From Myxococcota bacterium (GTDB lineage Bacteria; Myxococcota_A; UBA9160; UBA6930), in contig JANQFK010000023.1 of NCBI GenBank assembly GCA_028277885.1, positions 62,001-126,000 of the forward strand: a stretch of 64,000 nucleotides of DNA. The letters are read 5' to 3'. Under the pieces are notes generated by a model. The model worked only from the letters and a program-made list of their open reading frames with translations. It did not search any database and was not told the origin of the DNA. Within the stretch, counting starts at the first letter, position 1. Every line of letters begins with the position of its first letter. Both the position numbers and the translations under genes were made by a program. This document shows positions 55,591 through 63,939 of this stretch, in pieces.

Positions 55591-56481
55591 ATGATGCGGC
55601 GCATCGCCAGGCCGCTCCCCGCGTCGGCGGCCGTCGTCGGCGTCGTCACCGCGGCCGCACTCGGGCTCGGCGCGGTCGCGGGTTGCGGCGAGCCCGGTCG
55701 CGAGCTCGAGCTGGTGGGGCTGGTCGAGCGCTCGGTGATCGAGCTGGTGGCGCCGCGCTCCGAGACCCTGGTGGCCGTGGAGGCGGAGCGCGGCCAGTCG
55801 GTGGCGGCGGGCCACGTCGTGGTGAGCCTCGACCCCACCCTCGCCGAGGCGGACCTGGCGGGCGCCGAGGCCGCGCTGGCCGGCGCCCGCACCGCCGATC
55901 GCGTGGCCGGCCAGGAGCTCGCGCGCCTGCGGGCGCTGCGCCGCGACAACGTGGCCTCCGCCCAGGCGCTGGAGCGCGCCGAGCTCGGGCGGGACGAGGC
56001 GGCGGCGCGGCTGCGCGAGGCCCAGGCCGGGCTCGCGGCGGCGCGCAAGCACCTGGCGGACCTGCGCCTCGCGGCCCCCGGGCCCGCCGTGGTGGACCAG
56101 CTGCCCTTCGAGGTGGGCGAGCGGGTGCCCGCCGGGGCCGTGGTGGCGGTGCTGCTCGCCAAGTCGGCGCCCTGGGTGCGGGTGTGGGTGCCCGAGGACG
56201 CCTACGCGCGGGTCTCGCCGGGAACCCCCGCGCGCGTCGCGGTGGACGGCGTGCCGGGCGTGCTCGAGGGACGCGTCCTCGACCTCGCCCGGGAGCCCGA
56301 GTTCACGCCCCACTACGCCCTCACCGAGCGCGACCGCGTGCACCTGGTCTACGAGGCGCGGGTCGAGATCCGTGGCGCGCCGCCGAACCTGCGCCCGGGC
56401 ATCCCCGCCGAGGTGGTGCTGCTCCCGCGTCCCGCCATGCAGGCCGATCCCACCCCCGGCCGCGCGCTGAGGGACGGCTGA
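55591..56481 (+). CDS. Lipoprotein HlyD-type membrane fusion/periplasmic adaptor
   Basis: 296 aa from ATG 55591 (a second ATG follows at once). Lipoprotein signal with good lipobox: ALGLGAVAGCGEP (VAGC, about residue 33). Adaptor architecture: half-lipoyl LVERSVIELVAPRSETLVAVEAERGQSVAAGHVVVSLD, a helical hairpin rich in Ala/Arg/Glu (EAALAGARTADRVAGQELARLRAL ... RLREAQAGLAAARKHLADL), the second lipoyl half, and a beta domain (VWVPEDAYARVSPGTPARVAVDG). It links an inner-membrane exporter to outer envelope parts, like YbhG. The ABC ATPase starts 4 bases after its stop. Confidence 0.85.
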   Translation: MMRRIARPLPASAAVVGVVTAAALGLGAVAGCGEPGRELELVGLVERSVIELVAPRSETLVAVEAERGQSVAAGHVVVSLDPTLAEADLAGAEAALAGARTADRVAGQELARLRALRRDNVASAQALERAELGRDEAAARLREAQAGLAAARKHLADLRLAAPGPAVVDQLPFEVGERVPAGAVVAVLLAKSAPWVRVWVPEDAYARVSPGTPARVAVDGVPGVLEGRVLDLAREPEFTPHYALTERDRVHLVYEARVEIRGAPPNLRPGIPAEVVLLPRPAMQADPTPGRALRDG

Positions 56482-56485
56482 GCCC

Positions 56486-57457
56486 ATGGCCGCCGCCGTC
56501 GACGAGCCCGGCGTCATCGAGGCCCGCGGGCTCACGCGCAGCTTCGGGAGCCTGGTCGCGGTGGACGGCGTCGACCTCTCGGTCGGGCGCGGCGAGGTGT
56601 TCGGCTGCCTCGGTCCCAACGGCTCGGGGAAGTCCACGCTGATGCGCATGCTCCTGGGCCTGCTGGCGCCGAGCGCCGGCGAGGCCCGGGTGCTCGGCCG
56701 GCGCATCCCCGAGGAGGCCGAGGAGCTGCGCCCGGCGGTGGGCTACATGACCCAGCGCTTCTCGCTCTACGAGGACCTGCGCGTGGGCGAGAACCTCGAC
56801 TTCGCCGCCCAGGCCTTCGGCCTGCCGCGCGCGCGCCGTCGCGCTCGCGTCGCCGCCGCCATCGACGAGTACGGCCTCGAGCCGCACCGCCGCAAGCTGG
56901 CGGGGAACCTCTCGGGCGGCTGGAAGCAGCGCCTCGCCCTGGCGGTCGCCACCATCCACGAGCCCGAGCTGCTGGTGCTCGACGAGCCGACGGCGGGCGT
57001 GGACCCGGAGAGCCGCCGCGAGTTCTGGGAGCGCCTGTTCGAGGTGGCGAGCCGCGGCACCACGATCTTCGTCAGCACCCACTACATGGACGAGGCGGTG
57101 CGCTGCCACCGCCTCTGCATCCTGCGCGACGGACGCCGCGCCGCCCTGGGCACGCCCGGCGGGCTCACCCGCGGCCTGGCCGGGCGCGTCCTCGACCTCG
57201 CCGTGGATCCGCCGGAGCGCGCCATCGCGGCCCTGCGCGGCTCGCCCCGGGTGGCCAGCACCACCCAGCTCGGCGACACCGTGCACGTGCTGCTCGCCGC
57301 GGACGCGCCGCCCGCCGCCCGGGCCGGCGACGAGCTGGTCGCCTTCCTCGAGGCCGCGGGCCTGCCCGGCGCGCGGGCGACGCCGAGCGCCGCGAACCTC
57401 GAGGACGTCTTCGTCGCGCTGCTGCTCGGCGAGGAGCTGGTCGAGGACGCCGGGTGA
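56486..57457 (+). CDS. ABC transporter ATP-binding protein
   Basis: 323 aa, ATG start. One nucleotide-binding domain: Walker A GCLGPNGSGKSTLM (about 42-53), Q-loop YMTQRFSLYEDL, signature LSGGWKQRLALAVA, Walker B LLVLDEPTAGVDPESR, H-loop STHYMDEA. It belongs to the drug/lipid export branch (YbhF/CcmA-like), with a C-terminal ~80-residue extension typical of it (LDLAVDPPERAIAALRGSPRVASTTQLGDTVHVLL). It drives the permease encoded next; stop and start overlap by 4 bases. Confidence 0.95.
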   Translation: MAAAVDEPGVIEARGLTRSFGSLVAVDGVDLSVGRGEVFGCLGPNGSGKSTLMRMLLGLLAPSAGEARVLGRRIPEEAEELRPAVGYMTQRFSLYEDLRVGENLDFAAQAFGLPRARRRARVAAAIDEYGLEPHRRKLAGNLSGGWKQRLALAVATIHEPELLVLDEPTAGVDPESRREFWERLFEVASRGTTIFVSTHYMDEAVRCHRLCILRDGRRAALGTPGGLTRGLAGRVLDLAVDPPERAIAALRGSPRVASTTQLGDTVHVLLAADAPPAARAGDELVAFLEAAGLPGARATPSAANLEDVFVALLLGEELVEDAG

Positions 57458-58692
57458 GCGCGTCCTCCCGCGTGTCCTCCCGCGCGTCCTTCCTGGTGGA
57501 GGCGTCGCTGGGGGCGCTGCGCCGCACCCTCGCCATGGCGAGGAAGGAGTTCCTCCAGCTGCTGCGCGACCGGCTCAGCGTGGGGTTCATCGTCGGCATC
57601 CCGTCGCTCCAGCTCGTGCTGTTCGGCTACGCGATCAACCTCGACGTGCGCCACATCCCGACCGCGGTGCTCGACCGCTCCCAGAGCACGCTCTCGCGCA
57701 AGCTGGTGGGCGAGCTGGCCGCGACCCAGACCTTCCGCATCGTCCGGAGCGCACGCAGCGAGGCCGAGGTGCTGGAGCTGCTCGAGCGCGGCGAGGTCGG
57801 CGCCGCGGTGGTGATCCCGCCGGACCTCGACCGGCGCCTGCACCGCGGCCGCGGCGCCGAGATCTCGATCCTGGCCGACGCCAGCAACCCCACCGTGGCG
57901 AGCGCGGTGGCGCTCTCGGGCCAGGGCTACGGCCGCTCCCTGGCGGCGCGCATGCAGCCCTTCCTGAGCGGCGAGGCCTCGGCGGCGCTGCGCCTGGTGC
58001 CCGGCGACCGCACGGGCTTCGGGCCCGAGTCGGACCTGGTGCGCCCGGAGCCGGTGCGGGTCGAGGTGCTGCCGTTCTACAACCCCGAGAAGCGCACCGC
58101 GGTCTTCATCGTGCCGGGGCTGGTGGGCGTGATCCTCACCATGACCATGATGCTGATGACCGCCCTGGCGCTGGTGCGCGAGCGCGAGCGCGGCACCTTC
58201 GAGTTCCTGATCGCCACCCCGGTGCGGCGCTCCGAGGTGATGGTGGGGAAGATCCTGCCCTACCTGGTGGTGGGCCACGTCCAGGTCGCGATCGTGCTGG
58301 CCCTGGGCGCGCTGCTCTTCGACGTGCCCCTGCGCGGATCGCTGCTCGACCTCGGCATCGGCTCGCTGCCCTTCCTCGGCGCCATGCTCTCCATGGGCCT
58401 GGTGGTCTCGTCCCTGGCGCGCAACCAGTTCCAGGCCACCCAGATGTCGTTCTTCTTCTTCCTGCCCTCGATGCTGCTCTCGGGCTTCATGTTCCCCTTC
58501 GAGTCCATGCCGCGGCCCGCCCAGTGGATCGGCGAGCTGCTGCCCCTCACCCACTTCCTGCGCATCGTGCGCGGGGTGCTGCTGAAGGGCGCGCCCATCG
58601 AGGTGCTGTGGGGCGAGGTGGCGGCGGTGCTGGCCTTCCTCGCCGTGGCCCTCGGGCTGGCGGTGCGGACCTTCCGGAAGCGGCTCGCGTGA
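57454..58692 (+). CDS. ABC-2-type transporter permease
   Basis: 412 aa from GTG 57454. ABC-2 permease: an N-terminal helix (LLRDRLSVGFIVGIPSLQLVLFGYAINLD), a periplasmic domain of about 150 residues (HIPTAVLDRSQSTLSRKLVGELAATQTFRIV ... GYGRSLAARMQPF), then five helices including VIPGLVGVILTMTMMLMTALALVRERERGTFEFLIATPVRRSEVMVGKILPY. The ERERGTFExLxxTPxRxxExxxGK motif is the hallmark of YhhJ/YbhS-type permeases. Only one permease gene is seen, so it likely works as a homodimer. Coupled to the next gene by a GTGA overlap. Confidence 0.94.
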   Translation: MSASSRVSSRASFLVEASLGALRRTLAMARKEFLQLLRDRLSVGFIVGIPSLQLVLFGYAINLDVRHIPTAVLDRSQSTLSRKLVGELAATQTFRIVRSARSEAEVLELLERGEVGAAVVIPPDLDRRLHRGRGAEISILADASNPTVASAVALSGQGYGRSLAARMQPFLSGEASAALRLVPGDRTGFGPESDLVRPEPVRVEVLPFYNPEKRTAVFIVPGLVGVILTMTMMLMTALALVRERERGTFEFLIATPVRRSEVMVGKILPYLVVGHVQVAIVLALGALLFDVPLRGSLLDLGIGSLPFLGAMLSMGLVVSSLARNQFQATQMSFFFFLPSMLLSGFMFPFESMPRPAQWIGELLPLTHFLRIVRGVLLKGAPIEVLWGEVAAVLAFLAVALGLAVRTFRKRLA

Positions 58693-60035
58693 GCGGCGGC
58701 GGCGCCAGGCCCCGGCGCGTGCTGATCCTGGGCGCCGCCGGGCGGGACTTCCACGACTTCAACGTGGCCTTCCGCGACGACCCGGGCGTCGAGGTCGTGG
58801 GCTTCACCGCGGCCCAGATCCCCGACATCGCGGGCCGTCGCTACCCCGCCGCGCTGGCCGGGCCGCGCTACCCCGACGGCATCCCCATCTACGAGGAGTC
58901 GCGCCTCGAGTCGCTGTGCGCCGAGCTCGGCGTGGAGCGGGTGGTCCTCGCCTACAGCGACCTCTCCCACGTGGACGTCATGCACCTGGCCTCCCGGGTG
59001 CTCGCCTGCGGGGCCGACTTCGTCCTGCTGGGCCCGGAGCGCACCATGCTGCGCGCGTCGGTACCCGTGATCGCGGTCTCCGCGGTGCGCACCGGCTGCG
59101 GCAAGAGCCAGACCACCCGCTGGCTGGCGGGCCGCCTGCGCGAGGCCGGCCGGCGCCCGGCGGTGATCCGCCACCCCATGCCCTACGGCGACCTCGCCGC
59201 CCAGGCGGTGCAGCGCTTCGGCTCCCGCGCCGACCTCGACGCCGCCGACTGCACCGTGGAGGAGCGCGAGGAGTACGAGCCCCACCTCGAGGCAGGCGGC
59301 GTGGTGTTCGCCGGGGTGGACTACGCCGGCATCCTGGCCCGCGCCGAGACGGAGGCCGACTGCATCCTGTGGGACGGCGGCAACAACGACTTCCCGTTCC
59401 TGCGACCGGACCTCCACGTGGTGCTGGTCGACGCCCTGCGTCCCGGCCACGAGGAGAGCCACCATCCCGGCGAGGCGGCGCTGCGCATGGCGGACGTGGT
59501 GGTGGTGGCCCGCGCCGACGCCGCGCCGGCGGCGGACGTGGCGCGCGTCGCCGAGGCGGCCCGGCGCCTCGCGCCCCGGGCGCCGGTGGTGCGCGCCGGC
59601 TCGCCGGCCCGCCTCGAGGACCCGTCCGCGGTGGCGGGCCGCCGGGTGGTCGTGGTGGACGACGGGCCCAGCCTCACCCACGGTGGCATGGCGTGGGGCG
59701 CGGGATACGCGGCGGCCCGGGCCGCCGGTGCGGTGATCGTGGACCCGCGCCCCCACGCGGCGCCGCCCCTCGACGCGCTGTTCGATCGCCATCCCCACCT
59801 CGGCCCGGTGCTGCCCGCCATGGGCTACACGCCCGGGCAGCTCGCCGCCCTCGCGCGCACCCTCGAGGCCGCGGACGCCGAGGCGGTGGTGGCGGGGACG
59901 CCCGTGGACCTGGCCCGCCTGGTCGACGTCTCGAAGCCGGTGATCCGCGCCCGCTACGACTTCCGGGAGCTCGACTCGCCCGGGCTGTGGGAGCTCGTGG
60001 CCGCCCGCCTCGAAGCGCTCGCCGGATCGCGGTGA
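58689..60035 (+). CDS. Cyclic 2,3-diphosphoglycerate synthetase-like NTPase
   Basis: 448 aa from GTG 58689, overlapping the permease stop by 4 bases. N-terminal Rossmann-type part (RVLILGAAGRDFHDFNVAFRDDPGVEVVGFTAAQIPDIAGRRYP) and a P-loop NTPase part with VSAVRTGCGKSQTTRWLAGRL (about 131-150). Later DCILWDGGNNDFPFLRPDLHVVLVDALRPGHE and KPVIRARYDFRE are typical of the archaeal cDPG synthetase family (COG2403). Known members form cyclic 2,3-diphosphoglycerate from 2,3-diphosphoglycerate with ATP in methanogens. Bacterial relatives are of unproven function. The phosphoglycerate-mutase-type gene right after it makes a 2,3-BPG link attractive. Confidence 0.8.
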   Translation: MSGGGARPRRVLILGAAGRDFHDFNVAFRDDPGVEVVGFTAAQIPDIAGRRYPAALAGPRYPDGIPIYEESRLESLCAELGVERVVLAYSDLSHVDVMHLASRVLACGADFVLLGPERTMLRASVPVIAVSAVRTGCGKSQTTRWLAGRLREAGRRPAVIRHPMPYGDLAAQAVQRFGSRADLDAADCTVEEREEYEPHLEAGGVVFAGVDYAGILARAETEADCILWDGGNNDFPFLRPDLHVVLVDALRPGHEESHHPGEAALRMADVVVVARADAAPAADVARVAEAARRLAPRAPVVRAGSPARLEDPSAVAGRRVVVVDDGPSLTHGGMAWGAGYAAARAAGAVIVDPRPHAAPPLDALFDRHPHLGPVLPAMGYTPGQLAALARTLEAADAEAVVAGTPVDLARLVDVSKPVIRARYDFRELDSPGLWELVAARLEALAGSR

Positions 60036-60041
60036 TAGGCT
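60036..60041 (+). promoter_or_regulatory. Candidate -10 (TAGGCT) just before histidine phosphatase start
   Basis: TAGGCT, 10 bases before the ATG, overlapping the preceding gene's stop region. It may drive a near-leaderless transcript of the phosphatase independent of the ABC operon. Confidence 0.25.
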
Positions 60042-60051
60042 CGCACCCTTC

Positions 60052-60657
60052 ATGGAGATCGTGCTGATCCGCCACGCCCAGCCCGAGCGCGTCGTGGGCT
60101 CGCGGGAGCGCGCCGATCCCCCGCTCACGGCGCGCGGGCGCGAGCAGGCCGAGCGCACCGCGGCCTGGCTGCGCGAGGAGGAGATCGCCGCGGTGTGGAG
60201 CAGCCCGCTGCGCCGCGCGGTGGAGACTGCCGGGCCCCTGGCCGAGGCCCTGGGTCTCCCGGTCCGGACCGACGAGCGCCTCTCGGAGTTCGACCGCGAC
60301 TTCGCCGACTACCTCCCGATCGAGGAGCTCCGCGCGACCGACCACCCGCGCTGGCGCGCCATGCGGGACGGCCGCTGGGAGGACTTCGCGAGCATCGACC
60401 TCGGGAGCTTCCGCGAGCGGCTGGAGTCGTCCCTGACCGAGCGCATCGCCGACCACCCCGGCGAGCGCGTGGCGGTCTTCGCCCACGGCGGCGTCATCAA
60501 CGTCTGGATCGGCCTCGTGCTCGGCATCGAGCGTCCGCTCTGGTTCGACCCGGGCTACGCGAGCCTCCACCGCGTGGCCGCGGCGCGCAGCGGCCGGCGC
60601 TCGGTGCTCAGCCTGAACGAGACCGCCCACCTCACGGCCCGATCCGCCGGCTCCTAG
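60052..60657 (+). CDS. Histidine phosphatase (phosphoglycerate-mutase-like)
   Basis: 201 aa, ATG start without Shine-Dalgarno. RHG motif VLIRHAQPE (phospho-His 8), ERADPPLTARGREQAERTAAWL, SSPLRRAVETAGPLAEALGL (second Arg), catalytic Glu region DERLSEFDRDF, and the second His in VAVFAHGGVINVWIGLVLGI. The family includes cofactor-dependent phosphoglycerate mutases and many phosphatases (fructose-2,6-bisphosphatase, CobC); this size fits the phosphatase group. Substrate unknown. It lies 16 bases after the cDPG-synthetase-like gene. Confidence 0.88.
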   Translation: MEIVLIRHAQPERVVGSRERADPPLTARGREQAERTAAWLREEEIAAVWSSPLRRAVETAGPLAEALGLPVRTDERLSEFDRDFADYLPIEELRATDHPRWRAMRDGRWEDFASIDLGSFRERLESSLTERIADHPGERVAVFAHGGVINVWIGLVLGIERPLWFDPGYASLHRVAAARSGRRSVLSLNETAHLTARSAGS

Positions 60658-60691
60658 CCGGACTCCCCGGGGGACGTGGGGCAGCGCGCCC

Positions 60692-60719
60692 TTAACCAGC
60701 GGTCAATCCCTGTTATGAT
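60692..60719 (+). promoter_or_regulatory. Candidate sigma-70 promoter of the propeller gene
   Basis: TTAACC, 16 bases, TATGAT. The -10 matches 5 of 6. This is the best conventional promoter in the window, in an AT-richer patch 80 bases before the ATG at 60802. Confidence 0.5.
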
Positions 60720-60801
60720 CGGATGCACGGCGTTCAGGCCCGCCCCGAGCGCCCGACTCCCTTCCCAGCGCCGCCACAGCGCCACCACTCCGGGAGATTC
60801 C

Positions 60802-63800
60802 ATGCCCGCGCGCCCCTTCTCGATCCGTACGTCCTCCACCCTCGTCCTGGTGCTGGCCGCGGCACTGCTCGGTGCCCGCTGCGACAGCGCCGACCTGCCC
60901 GAGTCCGGCGCCGCGCTCTTCACCAGCCCCCAGGCCAACCCCGTGGCGCTCTCCGCCGACGGCAGCCGGCTCTGGGTCGCCAACACCACCGCGGGCTCGG
61001 TCTCGGTGGTGGACGTCTCGGACCCGTCGGCGCCGGTGGAGATCACCGAGATCAACGTGGGGCTCGACCCGGTGGGCATCGCGGTGCGGCCCAAGGCGTC
61101 GTCCGACGACCGCGAGCTGGTCTTCGTCACCAACCACATCTCGGACAGCATCAGCGTGATCGACGCCGCGAGCCTCGACGTGGTGCAGACCCTCCAGGAG
61201 GTGGATCCGGCCACCGGCGTGACCCGCACCGACGAGCCCGTGGGCATCGCCTTCGCCGGCCCCGACCGCGCCTTCGTGGCCCTCGACAACCCCAACGAGA
61301 TCCTGGTCCTCGACGTCGACGCCACGGGCCGCGCCAGCATCAACCCCCAGCGCCTCGCCATCACCGCCCAGGCGCCGCGGGCCCTGGCCGTGGCCGACGG
61401 CCTGCTCTACGTGGCGGCCTTCGAGTCCGGCAACCAGACCGAGGTGCCGACCTGCCTGCCCCTCGACGCGCGCGGGCTCGACGAGAGCGACGACTTCGAC
61501 GAGGGCTGCGAGTTCAACCTGCGGGTCATCGACGGCATCAACAACTTCCAGACCTTCGACCTCGACGTCGGCGTGATCATCGAGTTCGCGGCCCAGAGCC
61601 CGAACATCGGCGGGCGGGTGATCCGCGACCGCGACATGCCGGACCGCGACTTCTTCGTCTTCGACGCCGCCACCCTGGCGCCCGTGGACGTGGTGGACGG
61701 TGTGGGGACCCTGCTCTACGGGGTCGCGCCCGGGGCCGACGGGCGCGTCTACGTGACCAACACCGACGCCCGCAACCAGCTCGACGGGCTGGCGGCCCTC
61801 GACAACCGCATGTTCGACAACCGCCTGGCGATCCTGGACTGCAGCGCGGCGGGCTGCGGCGAGCCCACCCACGTGGATCTCGAGGCCAACGCCCTCGGCA
61901 CCAAGGTGCCCACGCCCTACGGGATCGCGGTGAGCGGCGACGGCGTCACCCTGGTGGCCTCGGTGGCGGGCTCCGACGGCAAGCCCTCGACGGCGCCGGG
62001 GACGCCCCCGGGCCAGGGCGACCTGCCGGGCCTGGTGACCCTCGACGCCGACGGCAACGTGCTGGGCGCCGTGCAGACCGGCGCCATTCCCCAGGGCCTC
62101 GCCCTGGCGTCGGACGCGAGCGGCGCGGCCAGCGTCGCCTACGTGCTCAACACCGTGGAGAGCACGCTCTCCCTGGTGGACGTCTCGGACCCCGCGGCCC
62201 CCGCCGTCACGGCCACCATCCCGGTGGGCTCGGACCCGACGCCCGCCGTGGTGCGCCAGGGCCGCATCGCCTTCAGCACCGCCCGCGCGTCCACCAGCGG
62301 CACCTTCTCCTGCGAGTCGTGCCACCCGAACGGCAACATGGACCAGCTGCTCTGGACCATCAACACGACGGTGGGTCCCGACGACGGCATCGATCCCAAC
62401 GGCGAGCTCGCCGAGCCCCGCACCACCATGCCGATCCGCGGCCTGCGCGACACCCTGCCGCTGCACTGGGACGGCACCCTGGGCGATCCCTTCGGCGGCC
62501 CCAACGGCGCCACCGGGCTCGGCGTGGACCTCGACCCGAACTGCACCGACGAGCAGTCCTGCTTCCGCCACCTCGCCAACGCCAGCCTGAACGGCGTGAT
62601 GTGCCGCAAGACCGGGGAAGGCTGCCCGACCGGCGTCGCCACCAGCGACGAGGGCGCGCTGCTGCCCGGCGCGCTCACCGACTCGGACCGGGACGCCCTG
62701 GCGACCTTCATGGGCTCGGTCTCCTACCCGCCCTCGCCGAGGCGGCGCCCCTCGGACGTGCTGAGCGCCCAGGCGAACCTCGGCGTGCAGGACTTCTTCA
62801 CCGACGAGGACGCGGCGGGCGTCGGCACCGGCCAGGGGATCGGCGGCGCCGTGGGCTTCGCGCCCATCACCTGCGCGGACAACTCCGGCGGCTGCCACGC
62901 GCTGCCTCTCGGAGTGGACACCAACTCCGTCACCGTGGGCGCCTTCGAGGCGCCGACCATGCGCGGGATGTGGGACCGCTGGCTGATCTTCAGCAACGGC
63001 ATCTTCAACTCCGAGGAGGCCCTCACCCTGGGCCAGATGTGCGCCGACGGCACGCCGCCGCCCTCGGGCTTCCTGCCCCGGGATCCCTGCGACCTGGACC
63101 TCTCCTTCGTCGGCCTCGACAGCCTGCGCCCCAACTACCCGAGCGGCGAGGAGGTCTTCGACCCGGCGGTGGGTCCGACGGAGCGTGGCTCCTGGATGGC
63201 CAGCTTCGAGATGATCTTCGAGCTCGCCTACGGCGTGCCCGGAGCCAACATCTGGGAGTTCCTGAACGAGATGAGCGTCGGCCTCGCCGGCCTCGCCGGC
63301 CGCCAGATCTCCATCGACGCCGCCGACGCGGACTCCGCCGAGACCGTCGCCGCCCTGGCCCAGGTGGAGCAGGCCGCCGTCGAGGGCCGCATCACCGCCG
63401 TGGCCCGCAACGCCGCGATCGGGGAGATGCGCCTCGACCCCGCCACCGGCTCCTGGACCAACGTCGGCGGCACCGCCTGGAGCTCGGAGCAGCTGCGCGC
63501 CTTCGCGGTGGACCAGGACGCGGTGGTGACCGTCACCGCCGAGCTGCCCGAGAACGTCTCCATCGGCGGCACGGACCGGCAGCCGCTGCTCGACATCGAG
63601 CCCGAGGCCCGGGAGACCGAGCAGATCGGCGACCTGCTCGCGATCCCGCGCTTCCCGGCGGGCCAGCACAGCCTGAGCGTGCTGGGCTTCTCGTACATCG
63701 AGCCCGGCGCCGTCATCTACGTGGACGGCGAGGTCTGCACGTCGAGCGACGGCTGCTCCGTGGCGCTGTTCCCGGGCGGCGGCTTCGAGGGCGCCGACGC

Positions 63801-63909
63801 CCTGGCGCTGGCCCTGAAGCCGCTCACGCCGGGCACCCACGTCGTGCAGATCCAGAACCCGTCGGGCTGGTTCAGCAACGAGATGCCCGTCTTCGCCGAG
63901 GCGAACTGA
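60802..63909 (+). CDS. Large beta-propeller lipoprotein with heme c motif
   Basis: 1035 aa from ATG 60802 (GGGAG upstream). Lipoprotein-type signal TLVLVLAAALLGARCDSADLP. Residues 40-490 are YVTN/SMP-30-like propeller blades: NPVALSADGSRLWVANTTAGSVSVVDVSDPSAPVEI, VGLDPVGIAVRP, LVFVTNHISDSISVIDAASLDVV, VAYVLNTVESTLSLVDVSDPAAPAVT. Then TFSCESCHPNGNMDQLLW (CxxCH, about 504) and, about 185 residues on, CADNSGGCHALPLG, a second CxnCH with wider spacing. The layout resembles di-heme-peroxidase/MauG-like or 'YncE plus cytochrome' proteins. The C-terminal ~100 residues look like an Ig or carbohydrate-binding beta domain (SFSYIEPGAVIYVDGEVCTSSDGC). Extracellular or periplasmic redox or binding role inferred; one heme is likely. 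Confidence 0.8.
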   Translation: MPARPFSIRTSSTLVLVLAAALLGARCDSADLPESGAALFTSPQANPVALSADGSRLWVANTTAGSVSVVDVSDPSAPVEITEINVGLDPVGIAVRPKASSDDRELVFVTNHISDSISVIDAASLDVVQTLQEVDPATGVTRTDEPVGIAFAGPDRAFVALDNPNEILVLDVDATGRASINPQRLAITAQAPRALAVADGLLYVAAFESGNQTEVPTCLPLDARGLDESDDFDEGCEFNLRVIDGINNFQTFDLDVGVIIEFAAQSPNIGGRVIRDRDMPDRDFFVFDAATLAPVDVVDGVGTLLYGVAPGADGRVYVTNTDARNQLDGLAALDNRMFDNRLAILDCSAAGCGEPTHVDLEANALGTKVPTPYGIAVSGDGVTLVASVAGSDGKPSTAPGTPPGQGDLPGLVTLDADGNVLGAVQTGAIPQGLALASDASGAASVAYVLNTVESTLSLVDVSDPAAPAVTATIPVGSDPTPAVVRQGRIAFSTARASTSGTFSCESCHPNGNMDQLLWTINTTVGPDDGIDPNGELAEPRTTMPIRGLRDTLPLHWDGTLGDPFGGPNGATGLGVDLDPNCTDEQSCFRHLANASLNGVMCRKTGEGCPTGVATSDEGALLPGALTDSDRDALATFMGSVSYPPSPRRRPSDVLSAQANLGVQDFFTDEDAAGVGTGQGIGGAVGFAPITCADNSGGCHALPLGVDTNSVTVGAFEAPTMRGMWDRWLIFSNGIFNSEEALTLGQMCADGTPPPSGFLPRDPCDLDLSFVGLDSLRPNYPSGEEVFDPAVGPTERGSWMASFEMIFELAYGVPGANIWEFLNEMSVGLAGLAGRQISIDAADADSAETVAALAQVEQAAVEGRITAVARNAAIGEMRLDPATGSWTNVGGTAWSSEQLRAFAVDQDAVVTVTAELPENVSIGGTDRQPLLDIEPEARETEQIGDLLAIPRFPAGQHSLSVLGFSYIEPGAVIYVDGEVCTSSDGCSVALFPGGGFEGADALALALKPLTPGTHVVQIQNPSGWFSNEMPVFAEAN

Positions 63910-63939
63910 AGCCCTCGGCCCGGATTCCCGAGACGGATT

